Numbered from the stretch's first letter, positions 34,085-43,011 are shown. The stretch: DNA of 64,000 nt from Alkaliphilus metalliredigens QYMF (GCF_000016985.1 NC_009633.1:1240001-1304000), one strand, 5' to 3'. Program-made: numbers and translations. Notes: generated from the letters alone by a model not told the origin.

Positions 34085-36748
34085 ATGAAATTAGTAAGCA
34101 CACGGGTGTATTTAGGTAGAAACATTTATAGTCATTGGCCTGTAGTTAGAATAGATGTTGACCTAGAGAAATACGTAAATATACCAACCTGTGATATTGA
34201 AGGGTTCAATGAAAAGCTATTAACTTTGCTACCTGGTCTAAGAGAGCATAAATGTAGTCCAGGCTATGAAGGAGGATTTGTTGAACGATTAAATAGAGGA
34301 ACCTATTTAGCCCATGTATTAGAGCATATGGCCCTGGATATACAAAATAAACTTGGTTATCGAGTCACGTTTGGAAAAACCCGATATTTAGAGGGTGAGA
34401 CAATCTATTGCTTGGTTTTCACCTATGAAGATCCAATAGCTGGCTTGGAATCAGGAAAGTTGGCTTTTAATATAATAGACAGTCTTTTGAATAATAAAGC
34501 AATTGATTTAGAACAGCACCTGAATGGAATCCAGGGTTTAGTTAGCACCAGTACCTTGGGTCCAAGCACAGCTGCAATTGTAGAGGAAGCAAAAAAGAGG
34601 GACATACCAGTTACGAGAATAGGTGAGCACAGCTTAGTGCAGTTGGGTTACGGAAAGTATGGGCGGAAAGTTCAAGCAACGGTTACAGATCAGACAAGCT
34701 GTGTTGCTGTAGATACTGCTTGTGACAAGGTTTTAACTAATCATATTCTTCGTAGCGTAGGCATTCCTGTGCCTTTTGGGAAAGTGGTTACTGCTAGGGA
34801 ACATGCAGTTGAAGTAGCTGAAGAGATCGGTTATCCTGTTGTGGTGAAGCCTGATAATGGAAACCAAGGAAAAGGGGTCTCACTTGAGTTAAGATGCTCT
34901 GAAGATGTAGAAAGTGCATTTGATATTGCCAGAGGATTTAGCGATAGGGTATTGCTGGAGACATTCATTCCAGGTAAGCATTATCGAATCGCTGTTGTGG
35001 CAGATCAAGTTGTGGCAGTTTCCCAGCGAATACAGACACATGTGGTGGGAAATGGATACAATACAATCAGAGAGTTAATTGACATAGAAAATAGTAACCC
35101 CCTTCGAGGTGAAGGACATGAAAAACCATTAACAAAAATTAAAATAGATGATGTGATGATGTTAATTTTACAAAAAACAAGTCGCACTTTAGAAGATGTT
35201 CCTAAAAAAGAAGAGTTGATATATCTAAGAGAAAATGCTAACTTAAGTACTGGTGGGATTGCCATTGACGTAACGGATGAAATTCATCCAGATAATGTGA
35301 AAGTTGTGAGGGATGCAGTTAGAATAATTGGTTTGGATATAGCGGGTATAGATGTGACGATGCCCGATATCAGTCAATCCATCCGACAAGTGGGTGGAGC
35401 TGTAATTGAGGTGAATGCTTGCCCTGGAATTCGTATGCATCACCATCCATCAGAAGGGCAAAGTAGAAATGTGGCAGCATCTATAGTAAATATGTTATTT
35501 CCTGCTGAAAAGCCTTTCACAATTCCAATTTTTTCGGTCACAGGGACAAATGGTAAGACGACCACAACACGAATGCTAGCAAAAATCCTGAGACAAAATG
35601 GATTAGTTGTGGGAATGACTAGTACCGGTGGTATCTATGTACAGGATGAACTCATTTGTGGAGGCGATGCAACGGGACCGAGAAGTGCAGAGAGTATACT
35701 ATTGGACAATCGAGTAGAAGTTGCAGTTTTAGAAACAGCAAGGGGAGGACTCATTAACAAAGGCTTAGCCTACGATCTAGCTGATATTGGTATTATCACT
35801 AACATTGGGAATGATCATTTGGGAATGGATGGGGTCAATACCCTAGAAGAAATGGCAGACGTGAAAGCACTGGTTACAGAAGCCATTAGGCCACAGGGAT
35901 ATGCAATCTTAAATGCCGAGGATAAATTTGTTGAAAGAATAGCCCAACGAATTACGTGTCAGATTCTCTATTTTGCTAAGGATATGAATAATAAGGTGAT
36001 CAAAGATCACGTCAATAGAGGGGAAAAAGCTGTATATATTAAGGATGATATCATACAGGTTTTTGATGGTGAAAAAGAAAAACCTGTCATTCATGTGGAG
36101 AACATACCCGCCACCTATGGAGGGGTACTCATACACAATATTGAAAATAGCTTAGCAGCAGTTGCAGCGGCCTTTGGACATGGAATAAAAACCGATGTGA
36201 TTGCTAAAGGACTCAGTCAATTTCAAACAGATGCCAGTACAAATCCAGGAAGGTTTAATATCTTTGAAATGGAGAAATGTCGTGTTGTCATAGACTATGG
36301 CCACAACATCGATGGATACCAGAAAGTACTTGAAGGATTGAAATTAATGAAAAAGAACCGTTTGATAGGTGTCATTGGGGTTCCAGGTGATAGAACTGAT
36401 ATTAGCACATTAAAGATAGGGGAAATATCCGGAAAGCATTTTGACCATGTGTATATTAAGGAAGATAAAGATTTAAGAGGTAGAAATCCTGGGGAAGTAG
36501 CGAATTTAATGAAAAAGGGATGCGCATTAGGGGGATTAAAGGAAGAAGAAATCCAAATTGAGCACTGTGAAATTAAGGCATTGCAAAAGGCCTTAGAAAG
36601 TGCCCAACAGGGAGACATCATTATCGTGTTTTATGAAAAATTGGAGCCCTTGGTTAAACTAATTAAGGATACACAAGATGCAGAAAAAACAATGTCATTA
36701 AATCCACAATTAGAAATTAAAATAGAAGAAGCCGTTGGAAAGTTGTAG
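34085..36748 (+). CDS. cphA: Cyanophycin synthetase
   Basis: 887 residues, full length. It makes the nitrogen-storage polymer multi-L-arginyl-poly-L-aspartate from Asp, Arg and ATP. The N-terminal domain (to about 160) includes YLAHVLEHMALDIQ. The ATP-grasp domain (about 215-475) has PVVVKPDNGNQGKGV and VIEVNACPGIRMH. The Mur-ligase-like domain starts at about 485 with the P-loop TGTNGKTTTTRM and continues with NIGNDHLGMDGV and VIDYGHNIDGY. AGGAGGAC precedes the ATG. The pair with cphB gives synthesis and mobilisation of stored nitrogen in a non-cyanobacterial host. Confidence 0.96.
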   Translation: MKLVSTRVYLGRNIYSHWPVVRIDVDLEKYVNIPTCDIEGFNEKLLTLLPGLREHKCSPGYEGGFVERLNRGTYLAHVLEHMALDIQNKLGYRVTFGKTRYLEGETIYCLVFTYEDPIAGLESGKLAFNIIDSLLNNKAIDLEQHLNGIQGLVSTSTLGPSTAAIVEEAKKRDIPVTRIGEHSLVQLGYGKYGRKVQATVTDQTSCVAVDTACDKVLTNHILRSVGIPVPFGKVVTAREHAVEVAEEIGYPVVVKPDNGNQGKGVSLELRCSEDVESAFDIARGFSDRVLLETFIPGKHYRIAVVADQVVAVSQRIQTHVVGNGYNTIRELIDIENSNPLRGEGHEKPLTKIKIDDVMMLILQKTSRTLEDVPKKEELIYLRENANLSTGGIAIDVTDEIHPDNVKVVRDAVRIIGLDIAGIDVTMPDISQSIRQVGGAVIEVNACPGIRMHHHPSEGQSRNVAASIVNMLFPAEKPFTIPIFSVTGTNGKTTTTRMLAKILRQNGLVVGMTSTGGIYVQDELICGGDATGPRSAESILLDNRVEVAVLETARGGLINKGLAYDLADIGIITNIGNDHLGMDGVNTLEEMADVKALVTEAIRPQGYAILNAEDKFVERIAQRITCQILYFAKDMNNKVIKDHVNRGEKAVYIKDDIIQVFDGEKEKPVIHVENIPATYGGVLIHNIENSLAAVAAAFGHGIKTDVIAKGLSQFQTDASTNPGRFNIFEMEKCRVVIDYGHNIDGYQKVLEGLKLMKKNRLIGVIGVPGDRTDISTLKIGEISGKHFDHVYIKEDKDLRGRNPGEVANLMKKGCALGGLKEEEIQIEHCEIKALQKALESAQQGDIIIVFYEKLEPLVKLIKDTQDAEKTMSLNPQLEIKIEEAVGKL

Positions 36749-36775
36749 CCCAAACCAGTAAAATACCTACACAGG

Positions 36776-36800
36776 AAAGGAGCATCTTTGATGCTTCTTT
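36776..36800 (+). terminator. Terminator after cphA
   Basis: AAAGGAGCATC / GATGCTTCTTT stem with a TTT loop and T-rich tail. Confidence 0.65.
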
Positions 36801-36957
36801 TATGTTTGATTCCTTTATTAAAAAAACAAAAAAATATAATACTTTAAATGGAATAAAGTCGTATAATAAGTTAATGGTTTAAATTCTTGAAGAATGAGTA
36901 TTAATAAGGTAATATGATACTTAATATTGAAATGATACCATTGGGGGAGTGATAGTG

Positions 36958-37683
36958 ATGAAAAATGTAGGCGTGTTTTTTGATATTGATGGTACTTTGT
37001 ATCGAGATTCACTAATGGTAGAGCATTTTAAAAAGTTAATTAAGTATGAAGTGATTGATCCTGCCATATGGCACAATGTAGCCAAAGGAACCTTTCATAA
37101 CTGGGATAAAAGACAAGGAAACTATGAGGATTACCTATTGGAAATTGCAGAAATTTATATTGGGGCTATGAAGGGAATGCGTAAGGAACATATCGAGTTT
37201 ATTTCCAATCAGGTGATTCACTTAAAGGGAGATCGTGTGTATCGTTATACACGAGGTCAAATTGAGTGGCACAAGGAACAGGGTCATAAAATTATTTTCA
37301 TTTCAGGAAGTCCTGATTACCTAGTGAGTAGAATGGCCAAAAAATATGGCGTTACAGATTATCGTGGAACCAAGTATTTTGTTGATGAGGACAATCGATT
37401 TACTGGAGAAATAGAGCAAATGTGGGATGCAGAGAGCAAACAGGTTGCAATAGCAGAATTGGTAGATGAACACAATATTGATTTGCAAAAAAGCTATGCC
37501 TATGGAGACACAAATGGAGATTTTAGTATGTTGAAGTCAGTGGGCCATCCGATTGCCATTAATCCTGCTAAAGAACTATTACTAAGGATAAGAAAGGATG
37601 AAGAACTAAGAAAAATACTGAAGATTATTATTGAAAGAAAAGATGTTATCTATGAATTAAATGCAGAGACAACAATCCTATAA
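36958..37683 (+). CDS. HAD-superfamily subfamily IB phosphatase
   Basis: 241 residues from ATG 36958, with GGGGGAG at 9-nt spacing; a GTG 9 nt earlier is less likely. Motif I VFFDIDGTLYRDS, motif II FISGSPDYLV, then KQVAIAEL and motif IV AYGDTNGDFSML match the SerB-like IB group, which includes phosphoserine phosphatases and related enzymes. The helical cap lies at about 15-90. It is cytoplasmic. Substrate is not determined. It is monocistronic with a terminator behind. Confidence 0.88.
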   Translation: MKNVGVFFDIDGTLYRDSLMVEHFKKLIKYEVIDPAIWHNVAKGTFHNWDKRQGNYEDYLLEIAEIYIGAMKGMRKEHIEFISNQVIHLKGDRVYRYTRGQIEWHKEQGHKIIFISGSPDYLVSRMAKKYGVTDYRGTKYFVDEDNRFTGEIEQMWDAESKQVAIAELVDEHNIDLQKSYAYGDTNGDFSMLKSVGHPIAINPAKELLLRIRKDEELRKILKIIIERKDVIYELNAETTIL

Positions 37684-37706
37684 TAATAACGAAGATTGTT
37701 GTGCAG

Positions 37707-37733
37707 AAGAGGGCCTAAGGGTCCTCTTTTTCT
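37707..37733 (+). terminator. Terminator after HAD-IB gene
   Basis: AAGAGGGCC / GGGTCCTCTT stem with minor bulges followed by TTTTCTT. Confidence 0.6.
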
Positions 37734-37778
37734 TGTGAATAGGTTTAGTAGAAAAGTTAAACTATTTTCAAATATATA

Positions 37779-37807
37779 TTGTCAAAATAACATCAAAGGA
37801 GTATAAT
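37779..37807 (+). promoter_or_regulatory. SigA promoter of the arsR operon
   Basis: TTGTCA at 37779-37784, exactly 17 nt, TATAAT at 37802-37807. It overlaps the palindromic operator that begins at 37805. Confidence 0.85.
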
Positions 37808-37842
37808 ATTAGTATATTAGAAAAATCTAATTTAATAATATT
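37805..37842 (+). promoter_or_regulatory. Palindromic ArsR-type operator
   Basis: Two 17-nt arms (37805-37821 and 37826-37842) match as an inverted repeat at 15 of 17 positions around AAAA. The core is ATTAGA-AAAA-TCTAAT. It begins in the -10 box and covers the start region, which is well placed for autorepression by the ArsR protein encoded at 37941. Confidence 0.75.
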
Positions 37843-37940
37843 GAAAAGATTTGATCTAGAATTATTTTTGGCTCCAAAGGAATGGTAATAGGACTTATTT
37901 CAAGAAAAAAAACGAAAACTGGATAAAGGAAGGTGAAAAA

Positions 37941-38258
37941 ATGTCAAATCAAAACTATCGTCTTTGTGCAAGTTTACTAAAATCATTAGCTCACCCAACG
38001 AGGCTGGAAATATTAGAAATTTTAAAGAATCAGGATGGTGAACTCTGTGTATGTGATATCTACGAAAAGCTAGAATTGGAGCAGTCCAATGTTTCACAGC
38101 ATTTAAAGGTTTTAAAAGATCAAGGAATTTTAACCAGTCGAAAAGAAGGATTAATGGTATTTTACAAGGTAAGCCATTTAGAGATATATGTGATATTGGA
38201 GAAGGTAAAATTAATTTTACAAAAACAACTTCAAGAATCGTTATCTCATTTGTTGTAA
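37941..38258 (+). CDS. ArsR family metalloregulator
   Basis: 105 residues. Winged helix-turn-helix with LLKSLAHPTRLEILEIL, the alpha3 metal site ELCVCD (Cys36, Cys38) and the recognition helix LEQSNVSQHLKVLKDQGIL. The Cys-x-Cys pair in this helix is the arsenite/antimonite or soft-metal site of classic ArsR/SmtB repressors. It would release the palindromic operator at 37805-37842 when metal binds. It is the first gene of an operon with a permease and a thioredoxin-like protein. AAAGGAAGGTG precedes the ATG. Confidence 0.92.
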   Translation: MSNQNYRLCASLLKSLAHPTRLEILEILKNQDGELCVCDIYEKLELEQSNVSQHLKVLKDQGILTSRKEGLMVFYKVSHLEIYVILEKVKLILQKQLQESLSHLL

Positions 38259-38278
38259 AATGATGAGGGGGATTTATT

Positions 38279-39262
38279 ATGTTTCAGAGATTTGGTCATT
38301 TGGTGGCACCCTATGTGGTGAGATTTGTCAACTGGGTATTACAACTTCTAGGTTTGAATATCCAAACGGGAGATACTTTTTACAATGCAGTTCATTTTTT
38401 TATCTATGATAGTATCAAAATCATATTTCTACTTAGCTTTATGATTTTTGTCATTACCTATATCCGAAGTTATTTTCCACCGGAAAAGGTAAAGGCATTG
38501 TTGGCTAAATTTCGTGGAATATGGGCATATGTTGTTGCATCGGTATTAGGCGTCGTTTCACCCTTTTGTTCTTGTTCAACAGTACCGATTTTTATTGGTT
38601 TTGTTGAGGGGGGGATTCCATTGGGTGTGACTTTTACCTTTCTAGTGACTTCTCCCATTGTGAATGAAATTGCCCTAGGCTATCTATTTGTTACATTTGG
38701 ACCTAAAATAGCCATTCTATATACCTTAGCAGGGATGACCATTGGAATTGTTACGGGGCTATTGATAGAGAAGTTTAACCTACATCATTTGGTGGAAGAA
38801 TATGTTTACAAGATGAAGATGGGTGAAATGGAAGCAGAAGTCATGACAAGAAAGCAACGGCTCATTTATGCCAAGGATAGCGTGGTAGATATTGTAAAGG
38901 ATATTTGGATTTATGTAGTGATTGGGATTGGAATTGGAGCATTAATCCATGGCTGGGCACCTGAGGACTTACTAACTAAGTATGCAGGACCCAATAATCC
39001 ACTGGCGGTATTTGTGGGTGTACTCTTTGGAATTCCCCTTTATGCCAATGCGGTGGGCACAATTCCAATAGCAGAAGCTTTGATTAGCAAAGGAGTGGGA
39101 GTGGGGACCGCTTTAGCCTTTATGATGTCTGTGGTGGCACTATCGCTCCCCTCAATTATTTTATTAAAAAAGGTAATCAAACCTAAATTAATCGCGATAT
39201 TTGTGGGTATTACAGGAGCAGGTATTGTATTGGTAGGATTTCTATTTAATTGGATTTTATAG
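38279..39262 (+). CDS. DUF318 / ArsP-type permease
   Basis: 327 residues with about eight membrane segments and a cytoplasmic loop at about 175-200. The family hallmarks GVVSPFCSCSTVPIFIGFVEGGIPLG (with a CSCS cluster near residue 100) and FGIPLYANAVGTIPIAEALISKGVGVG are present. Members include the methylarsenite exporter ArsP and other permeases found next to ArsR and a small thioredoxin. It is in the ArsR operon, 20 nt behind the regulator. The substrate could be an organic or inorganic arsenical or another soft metal. Confidence 0.85.
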   Translation: MFQRFGHLVAPYVVRFVNWVLQLLGLNIQTGDTFYNAVHFFIYDSIKIIFLLSFMIFVITYIRSYFPPEKVKALLAKFRGIWAYVVASVLGVVSPFCSCSTVPIFIGFVEGGIPLGVTFTFLVTSPIVNEIALGYLFVTFGPKIAILYTLAGMTIGIVTGLLIEKFNLHHLVEEYVYKMKMGEMEAEVMTRKQRLIYAKDSVVDIVKDIWIYVVIGIGIGALIHGWAPEDLLTKYAGPNNPLAVFVGVLFGIPLYANAVGTIPIAEALISKGVGVGTALAFMMSVVALSLPSIILLKKVIKPKLIAIFVGITGAGIVLVGFLFNWIL

Positions 39263-39343
39263 TTTAAGGGACATTTGGAAAAATGATAGTCTCATTTTAT
39301 GGTAAACGATGTTATCTAAGAATAATAAAAGGAGGAAATGATG

Positions 39344-39577
39344 ATGGAAATTAAAATCTTAGGATCAGGATGTAAAAACTGTACCACATTAACTAAAGTA
39401 GTGGAAGAAGTATTAGGAGAATTAAACATGGAGGCAACCGTGGAAAAGGTAACAGACTTTCAAGATATTTTAGGCTATGGAGTGATGAAAACCCCTGGCT
39501 TGGTGGTGAATGGTACTGTGAAATTTGCAGGGCGTATACCATCTAAGGATGAGGTTAAAAAAGTGTTGGAAGGATAA
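39344..39577 (+). CDS. Small thioredoxin-like redox-active disulfide protein
   Basis: 77 residues from ATG 39344, the third of three consecutive ATG codons and the best spaced from GGAGG. KILGSGCKNCTTL places the redox pair at Cys10 and Cys13. VMKTPGLVVNGTVKFAGR holds the cis-Pro and the strand that closes the small thioredoxin fold. This protein type is usually encoded behind DUF318 permeases. The 3' part of the gene (from 39468) lies in the 222-bp duplication made by the adjacent IS element, so the gene stays intact and a second copy of its tail lies at 41793-41902. Confidence 0.9.
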   Translation: MEIKILGSGCKNCTTLTKVVEEVLGELNMEATVEKVTDFQDILGYGVMKTPGLVVNGTVKFAGRIPSKDEVKKVLEG

Positions 39578-39605
39578 GATGAGATAAAATAGATTGCATT
39601 AAAAA

Positions 39606-39630
39606 AACCTGTAATCATTGATTACAGGTT
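39606..39630. terminator. Bidirectional terminator (left duplicate)
   Basis: AACCTGTAATCA / TGATTACAGGTT, 12-bp perfect stem. It is preceded by seven A on one side and followed by a T-rich tract on the other. The same hairpin recurs at 41931-41955. Confidence 0.85.
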
Positions 39631-39645
39631 CTATTATAATGGCGT

Positions 39646-39689
39646 TTAATTAACGATGCTAAAATTTGAATCCAGCATTTCTACTTCAT
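39646..39689 (-). pseudogene. 3' fragment of apbE in left duplication
   Basis: The final 44 bases of the apbE coding strand, duplicated by the IS insertion and cut off at the IS end. The intact gene is at 41971-43011. Confidence 0.85.
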
Positions 39690-39778
39690 CCTGACTTCGG
39701 AACATCATTCATAATAAAAAGTGCTGAAGCCATCTGTTTACAGAGGTTTCAGTACTTTTTATTTTTGTTTTGCACTCA

Positions 39779-41638
39779 CTACATCTTTTTAATTATATTG
39801 GAGATTTCATTACTCAGTAGAACATTCTTTTCAATTTTAAATATGTCTTGGTTTATTTTGCTCTTAAATAATTTGTCTGAGATCATATATAATTTGTCTA
39901 CTTTGTAATCAATCTCATCTATAACAAACCCTTCTAGACCATTGATTATTTCATGGGTAGATATTTCAACGTTTTTCTCTTCTAATTTATACTCTAATAC
40001 TCTCTGGATGACTAAGGCCAAATAACAAATTAAAAAATGTGACCGGATTCTTCGTTCTTTAAAGTGATACACAGGTCTTGCTTTTAAATTTGTTTTTAAT
40101 ATTCTGAAGGACTCTTCAATTTTATACAGGGATTTATAAGCCACCATTATATCTGCTGGATTCATCTCTACTTTATTGGTAACGATGTAAAAATATCCGA
40201 AATTCTCTTGTTCTTGTTTAATTTTTTCTTCATCGATCTCAATGTTTATTTTCTCTTTAGGATTATCAACAGCTTTGTAATACTTGCTTTTAGATTTAGT
40301 TGTTGAATTAATTGTAAAATCTTTTATATTTTTTTTCGCTCTTTCAAGCATTTTATCTTGTTTAAACATCTCCCGTTCTTTGTAGACATCTGAATATTTT
40401 TTTATGATTAATTCATCATAGGTTTCATCATTGTGACTCACTTTTCTTTTACTGGTGATATAGCCGCTTTTATATTTAGCCTCGGCTTTAGAAGTGATGT
40501 TCCAAGATGAATTGAATTTCTTCTCTTTTAGATCTTTAGGCACTGCACTGCCCTTAGAACCTACAATGTAGTTAAGCCCTTTGCCACGGATCATTTCTAA
40601 GTTAGCCCTTGAATTTAAGCCTCTGTCAGCAACGATAATAATTTCTTTTATGGTGTAATTATTTAATATATCGTCAATGACCTCTTCCATGGTATGTAAT
40701 TCATGTTTGTTGCCTTTGAAAAGCCTATAGGAAATAGGGATGCCATTTGTGTCTATTAATAAACCCATAACCACTTGTGTTTCATTTCTTTTATTATCCT
40801 TACTCATGCCTCTTTCTCTAAAACCGTCTTCATCAAAAGACTCAAAGTAATAGGTTGTGCAGTCATAAAAGGCTAAAGATATATTTCTTTCTGGAACAAT
40901 CTTTTCCATATGTTTATTGAGATGTTTGAAAAGTTTGTTTTCATTCATTTCAAAATTACTATCATAAGACGTTATTAGTTCTTCTAATTCGTGAGAGGTA
41001 TTGTTTATGTTAGTTTCTAATATTTTTTTAGCCTCTGAATCAACGGTATCTAAGAGAATCTCCATATCGTTTATGACTTGAATGCCATCTTGTAACGCTT
41101 TAGATTTATGTTTATTAAATCCAGAAAAAACATCCAAAGAGGAATAAATATTATCGTTATTTACAAAATTAAAATCATACAGGAAATCATCCTTTCTAGT
41201 AGCTACTTCAAGCTTACTAGAAGGATTGAATAATCTACCAAGTACTTGATAGAACATCATATCGCTAAAAGAATAATCAAGTTTAGAGTCTTTGACCATC
41301 TTAGAAAAGAAACTTTGTAATTTCAATTGGTTAAAGATTTCTAAGTATGGTAGATAGCCAATATTTTTATGCTTAAGAGAAAGCTTATCTTTTGACATGG
41401 ATACAATAAAATCTTCAAAGTTTTCAAATCCTCGAGAAGCTTCATCTAGTCTAATTATTTCTTTTAGCTCAGCTTCAGCTTGCACAAGAGCTTTCTTACC
41501 TGATTTAGAATCCAAATCATGAGTACCAAAACCTTTAATCTGAATTTTTTTTGATTTCTTAGTTTCAGGATCTCTAATCCCCTTAGCAATTGATATGAAA
41601 TACTTACCACTTGGTCTTTTAGATTTACTAATATACAT
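39779..41638 (-). CDS. IS1634-family transposase (copy 1)
   Basis: 619 residues from the ATG at 41638, which has GGAGGG at 7-nt spacing; another ATG five codons upstream lies inside that site. Catalytic DDE features of the IS4/IS1634 group: SLAFYDCTTYYFES (first Asp), IIIVADRGLNSRANLEMI (second Asp) and YKIEESFRILKTNLKARPVYHF (Glu), with RIRSHFLICYLAL at the end. It moves the element by cut-and-paste or a related route. Its product differs from copy 2 at only two residues, so both are probably active and recent. Confidence 0.93.
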   Translation of the reverse strand: MYISKSKRPSGKYFISIAKGIRDPETKKSKKIQIKGFGTHDLDSKSGKKALVQAEAELKEIIRLDEASRGFENFEDFIVSMSKDKLSLKHKNIGYLPYLEIFNQLKLQSFFSKMVKDSKLDYSFSDMMFYQVLGRLFNPSSKLEVATRKDDFLYDFNFVNNDNIYSSLDVFSGFNKHKSKALQDGIQVINDMEILLDTVDSEAKKILETNINNTSHELEELITSYDSNFEMNENKLFKHLNKHMEKIVPERNISLAFYDCTTYYFESFDEDGFRERGMSKDNKRNETQVVMGLLIDTNGIPISYRLFKGNKHELHTMEEVIDDILNNYTIKEIIIVADRGLNSRANLEMIRGKGLNYIVGSKGSAVPKDLKEKKFNSSWNITSKAEAKYKSGYITSKRKVSHNDETYDELIIKKYSDVYKEREMFKQDKMLERAKKNIKDFTINSTTKSKSKYYKAVDNPKEKINIEIDEEKIKQEQENFGYFYIVTNKVEMNPADIMVAYKSLYKIEESFRILKTNLKARPVYHFKERRIRSHFLICYLALVIQRVLEYKLEEKNVEISTHEIINGLEGFVIDEIDYKVDKLYMISDKLFKSKINQDIFKIEKNVLLSNEISNIIKKM

Positions 41639-41670
41639 GCACAATCCCTCCATAAAATCCCTCTAACTAC

Positions 41671-41699
41671 ATTATACATCATATTATTCACCACGACAA
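41671..41699 (-). promoter_or_regulatory. Transposase promoter of IS copy 1
   Basis: On the minus strand TTGTCG-17 nt-TATAAT. The -35 lies in the palindrome CCACGACTTGTCGTGG. Identical to copy 2 at 51251-51279. Confidence 0.75.
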
Positions 41700-41792
41700 G
41701 TCGTGGGCGTAAATAAACAAAAAAATAATGAGAAATGTTCAAATTTAAACATTTACTCATCATTTGTTCTGAATTTATGTTCTGAAGTCAGG

Positions 41793-41902
41793 TTTTAGGC
41801 TATGGAGTGATGAAAACCCCTGGCTTGGTGGTGAATGGTACTGTGAAATTTGCAGGGCGTATACCATCTAAGGATGAGGTTAAAAAAGTGTTGGAAGGAT
41901 AA
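41793..41902 (+). pseudogene. 3' fragment of the thioredoxin-like gene
   Basis: Codons for the last 36 residues up to the stop, without start or the CxxC site. It was created by the IS target duplication. The intact gene is at 39344-39577. Confidence 0.88.
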
Positions 41903-42014
41903 GATGAGATAAAATAGATTGCATTAAAAAAACCTGTAATCATTGATTACAGGTTCTATTATAATGGCGTTTAATTAACGATGCTAAAATTTGAATCCAG
42001 CATTTCTACTTCAT
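41793..42014. repeat. Right copy of 222-bp IS target duplication
   Basis: Direct repeat of 39468-39689. It holds a truncated tail of the thioredoxin-like gene, the shared terminator (41931-41955) and the true 3' end of apbE. Confidence 0.92.
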
Positions 42015-43011
42015 TTTTAATGCCTGAAGAAATATAGACGCTACGATCCTTTGTCACAATGACACCTTGGATCTCTTCCAGGGATTCAATTAAATCTAAT
42101 CCCTTTTCTAAGCCTAAAATAAAGATTGCTGTAGACAGGACATCGGCATCCATACTTTTATCTGAAATAATTGTGACGCTGCTTATTTCATTAGTAGATG
42201 GATAGCCGGTTTCGGGATCAATGATATGATGGTAGCGTACATCATTTTCAACAAAATACCGCTCATAATCTCCGGAGGTTACAATCGCTTTATCTGTTAA
42301 CCCCATTCGAGCGATGACACCACTTTCTCCGATTTCGGGGTTTTGAATTCCAATTCGCCAAGGTGTGCCGTCTGATTTATTACCCAAAGCATATACGTCG
42401 CCGCCAAAGTTGACAAAGCCACTTTCAATGCCATTACTTCTTAGAATGCCAACGGCTTCATCTACAGCATAGCCCTTAGCAATGCCACCTAAATCCATTA
42501 GCATATGGGGATCCGTAATAAAAACTTCTTTTTCAGATATTTCAATATTGGAGAGATCAATATGCTGTTTAGCTTCTTGGATCTCCTCATCCGTAGGGAC
42601 TTTTTGCCAATCCTGCCCGATTCCCCAAAGTTCAATTAAGGAACCTAAACCGATGTTAAAAGTACCTTTTGTGATACTGTAGTAATCAAGTCCTGCATGA
42701 ATGACATCTAAGGTCATCTCATCTACCTGGACAGGTGCAGTGCCAGCATTTAGATTTATTTGCGATACATCGCTATTTTCAATAGATGTACTTAGGGTAT
42801 TTTCAATTGTCGTCACCTGAGTAAATGCCGCTTCAATTGCTTTTTCGCCTTTGCTTGTGGTAGGTGCATAAACGCTAATCTGACTGTAAGTTCCCAATGC
42901 TAACTGGCCATTTTGTACTAACTCAGGCTCTTCTGAACCACAGGCCATTAAAAGGATAGATAAAGTAATGAGTAACAAGATAAGTTTTCCTTTACGCTTC
43001 AATGTATTCAT
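41971..43011 (-). CDS. apbE: FAD:protein FMN transferase (ApbE), lipoprotein
   Basis: 346 residues. The lipoprotein signal ends in the lipobox LLMAC (Cys24), so it is anchored outside the cell membrane. ApbE attaches FMN from FAD covalently to Thr of target flavoproteins. Typical motifs are DLGGIAKGYAVDEA, FVNFGGDVYALG, YHHIIDPETGYPS and the metal-binding DVLSTAIFILG region. A likely substrate, an FMN-binding lipoprotein with TGATKT, is encoded at 46038. The 3' end lies in the right copy of the IS duplication and is intact. Confidence 0.93.
   Translation of the reverse strand: MNTLKRKGKLILLLITLSILLMACGSEEPELVQNGQLALGTYSQISVYAPTTSKGEKAIEAAFTQVTTIENTLSTSIENSDVSQINLNAGTAPVQVDEMTLDVIHAGLDYYSITKGTFNIGLGSLIELWGIGQDWQKVPTDEEIQEAKQHIDLSNIEISEKEVFITDPHMLMDLGGIAKGYAVDEAVGILRSNGIESGFVNFGGDVYALGNKSDGTPWRIGIQNPEIGESGVIARMGLTDKAIVTSGDYERYFVENDVRYHHIIDPETGYPSTNEISSVTIISDKSMDADVLSTAIFILGLEKGLDLIESLEEIQGVIVTKDRSVYISSGIKNEVEMLDSNFSIVN

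Larger units (their letters stand above)
39468..39689. repeat. Left copy of 222-bp IS target duplication
   Basis: This segment recurs at 41793-42014 on the other side of the IS. It contains the 3' end of the thioredoxin-like gene, the shared terminator and the last 44 bases of apbE (39646-39689, minus strand). Confidence 0.92.
39690..41792 (-). mobile_element. IS1634-type insertion sequence, copy 1
   Basis: 2103 bp with terminal inverted repeats CCTGACTTCGGAACAT (left) and CCTGACTTCAGAACAT (complement of right), one mismatch in 16. It encodes one DDE transposase on the minus strand. It is flanked by 222-bp direct repeats. Long, variable target duplications are a known feature of IS1634 from Mycoplasma. 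An internal hairpin (about 39715-39762) ends the transposase transcript. Copy 2 at 51158-53260 has the same length in the opposite direction. Confidence 0.93.

Noticed and set aside
41464-41763. Alternative-frame ORF at the transposase 5' end (also 51187-51486)
   Set aside because: It starts in the IS terminal region and overlaps the transposase promoter and start in another frame. No RBS. The transposase itself is complete, so no frameshifted orfA/orfB arrangement is needed.
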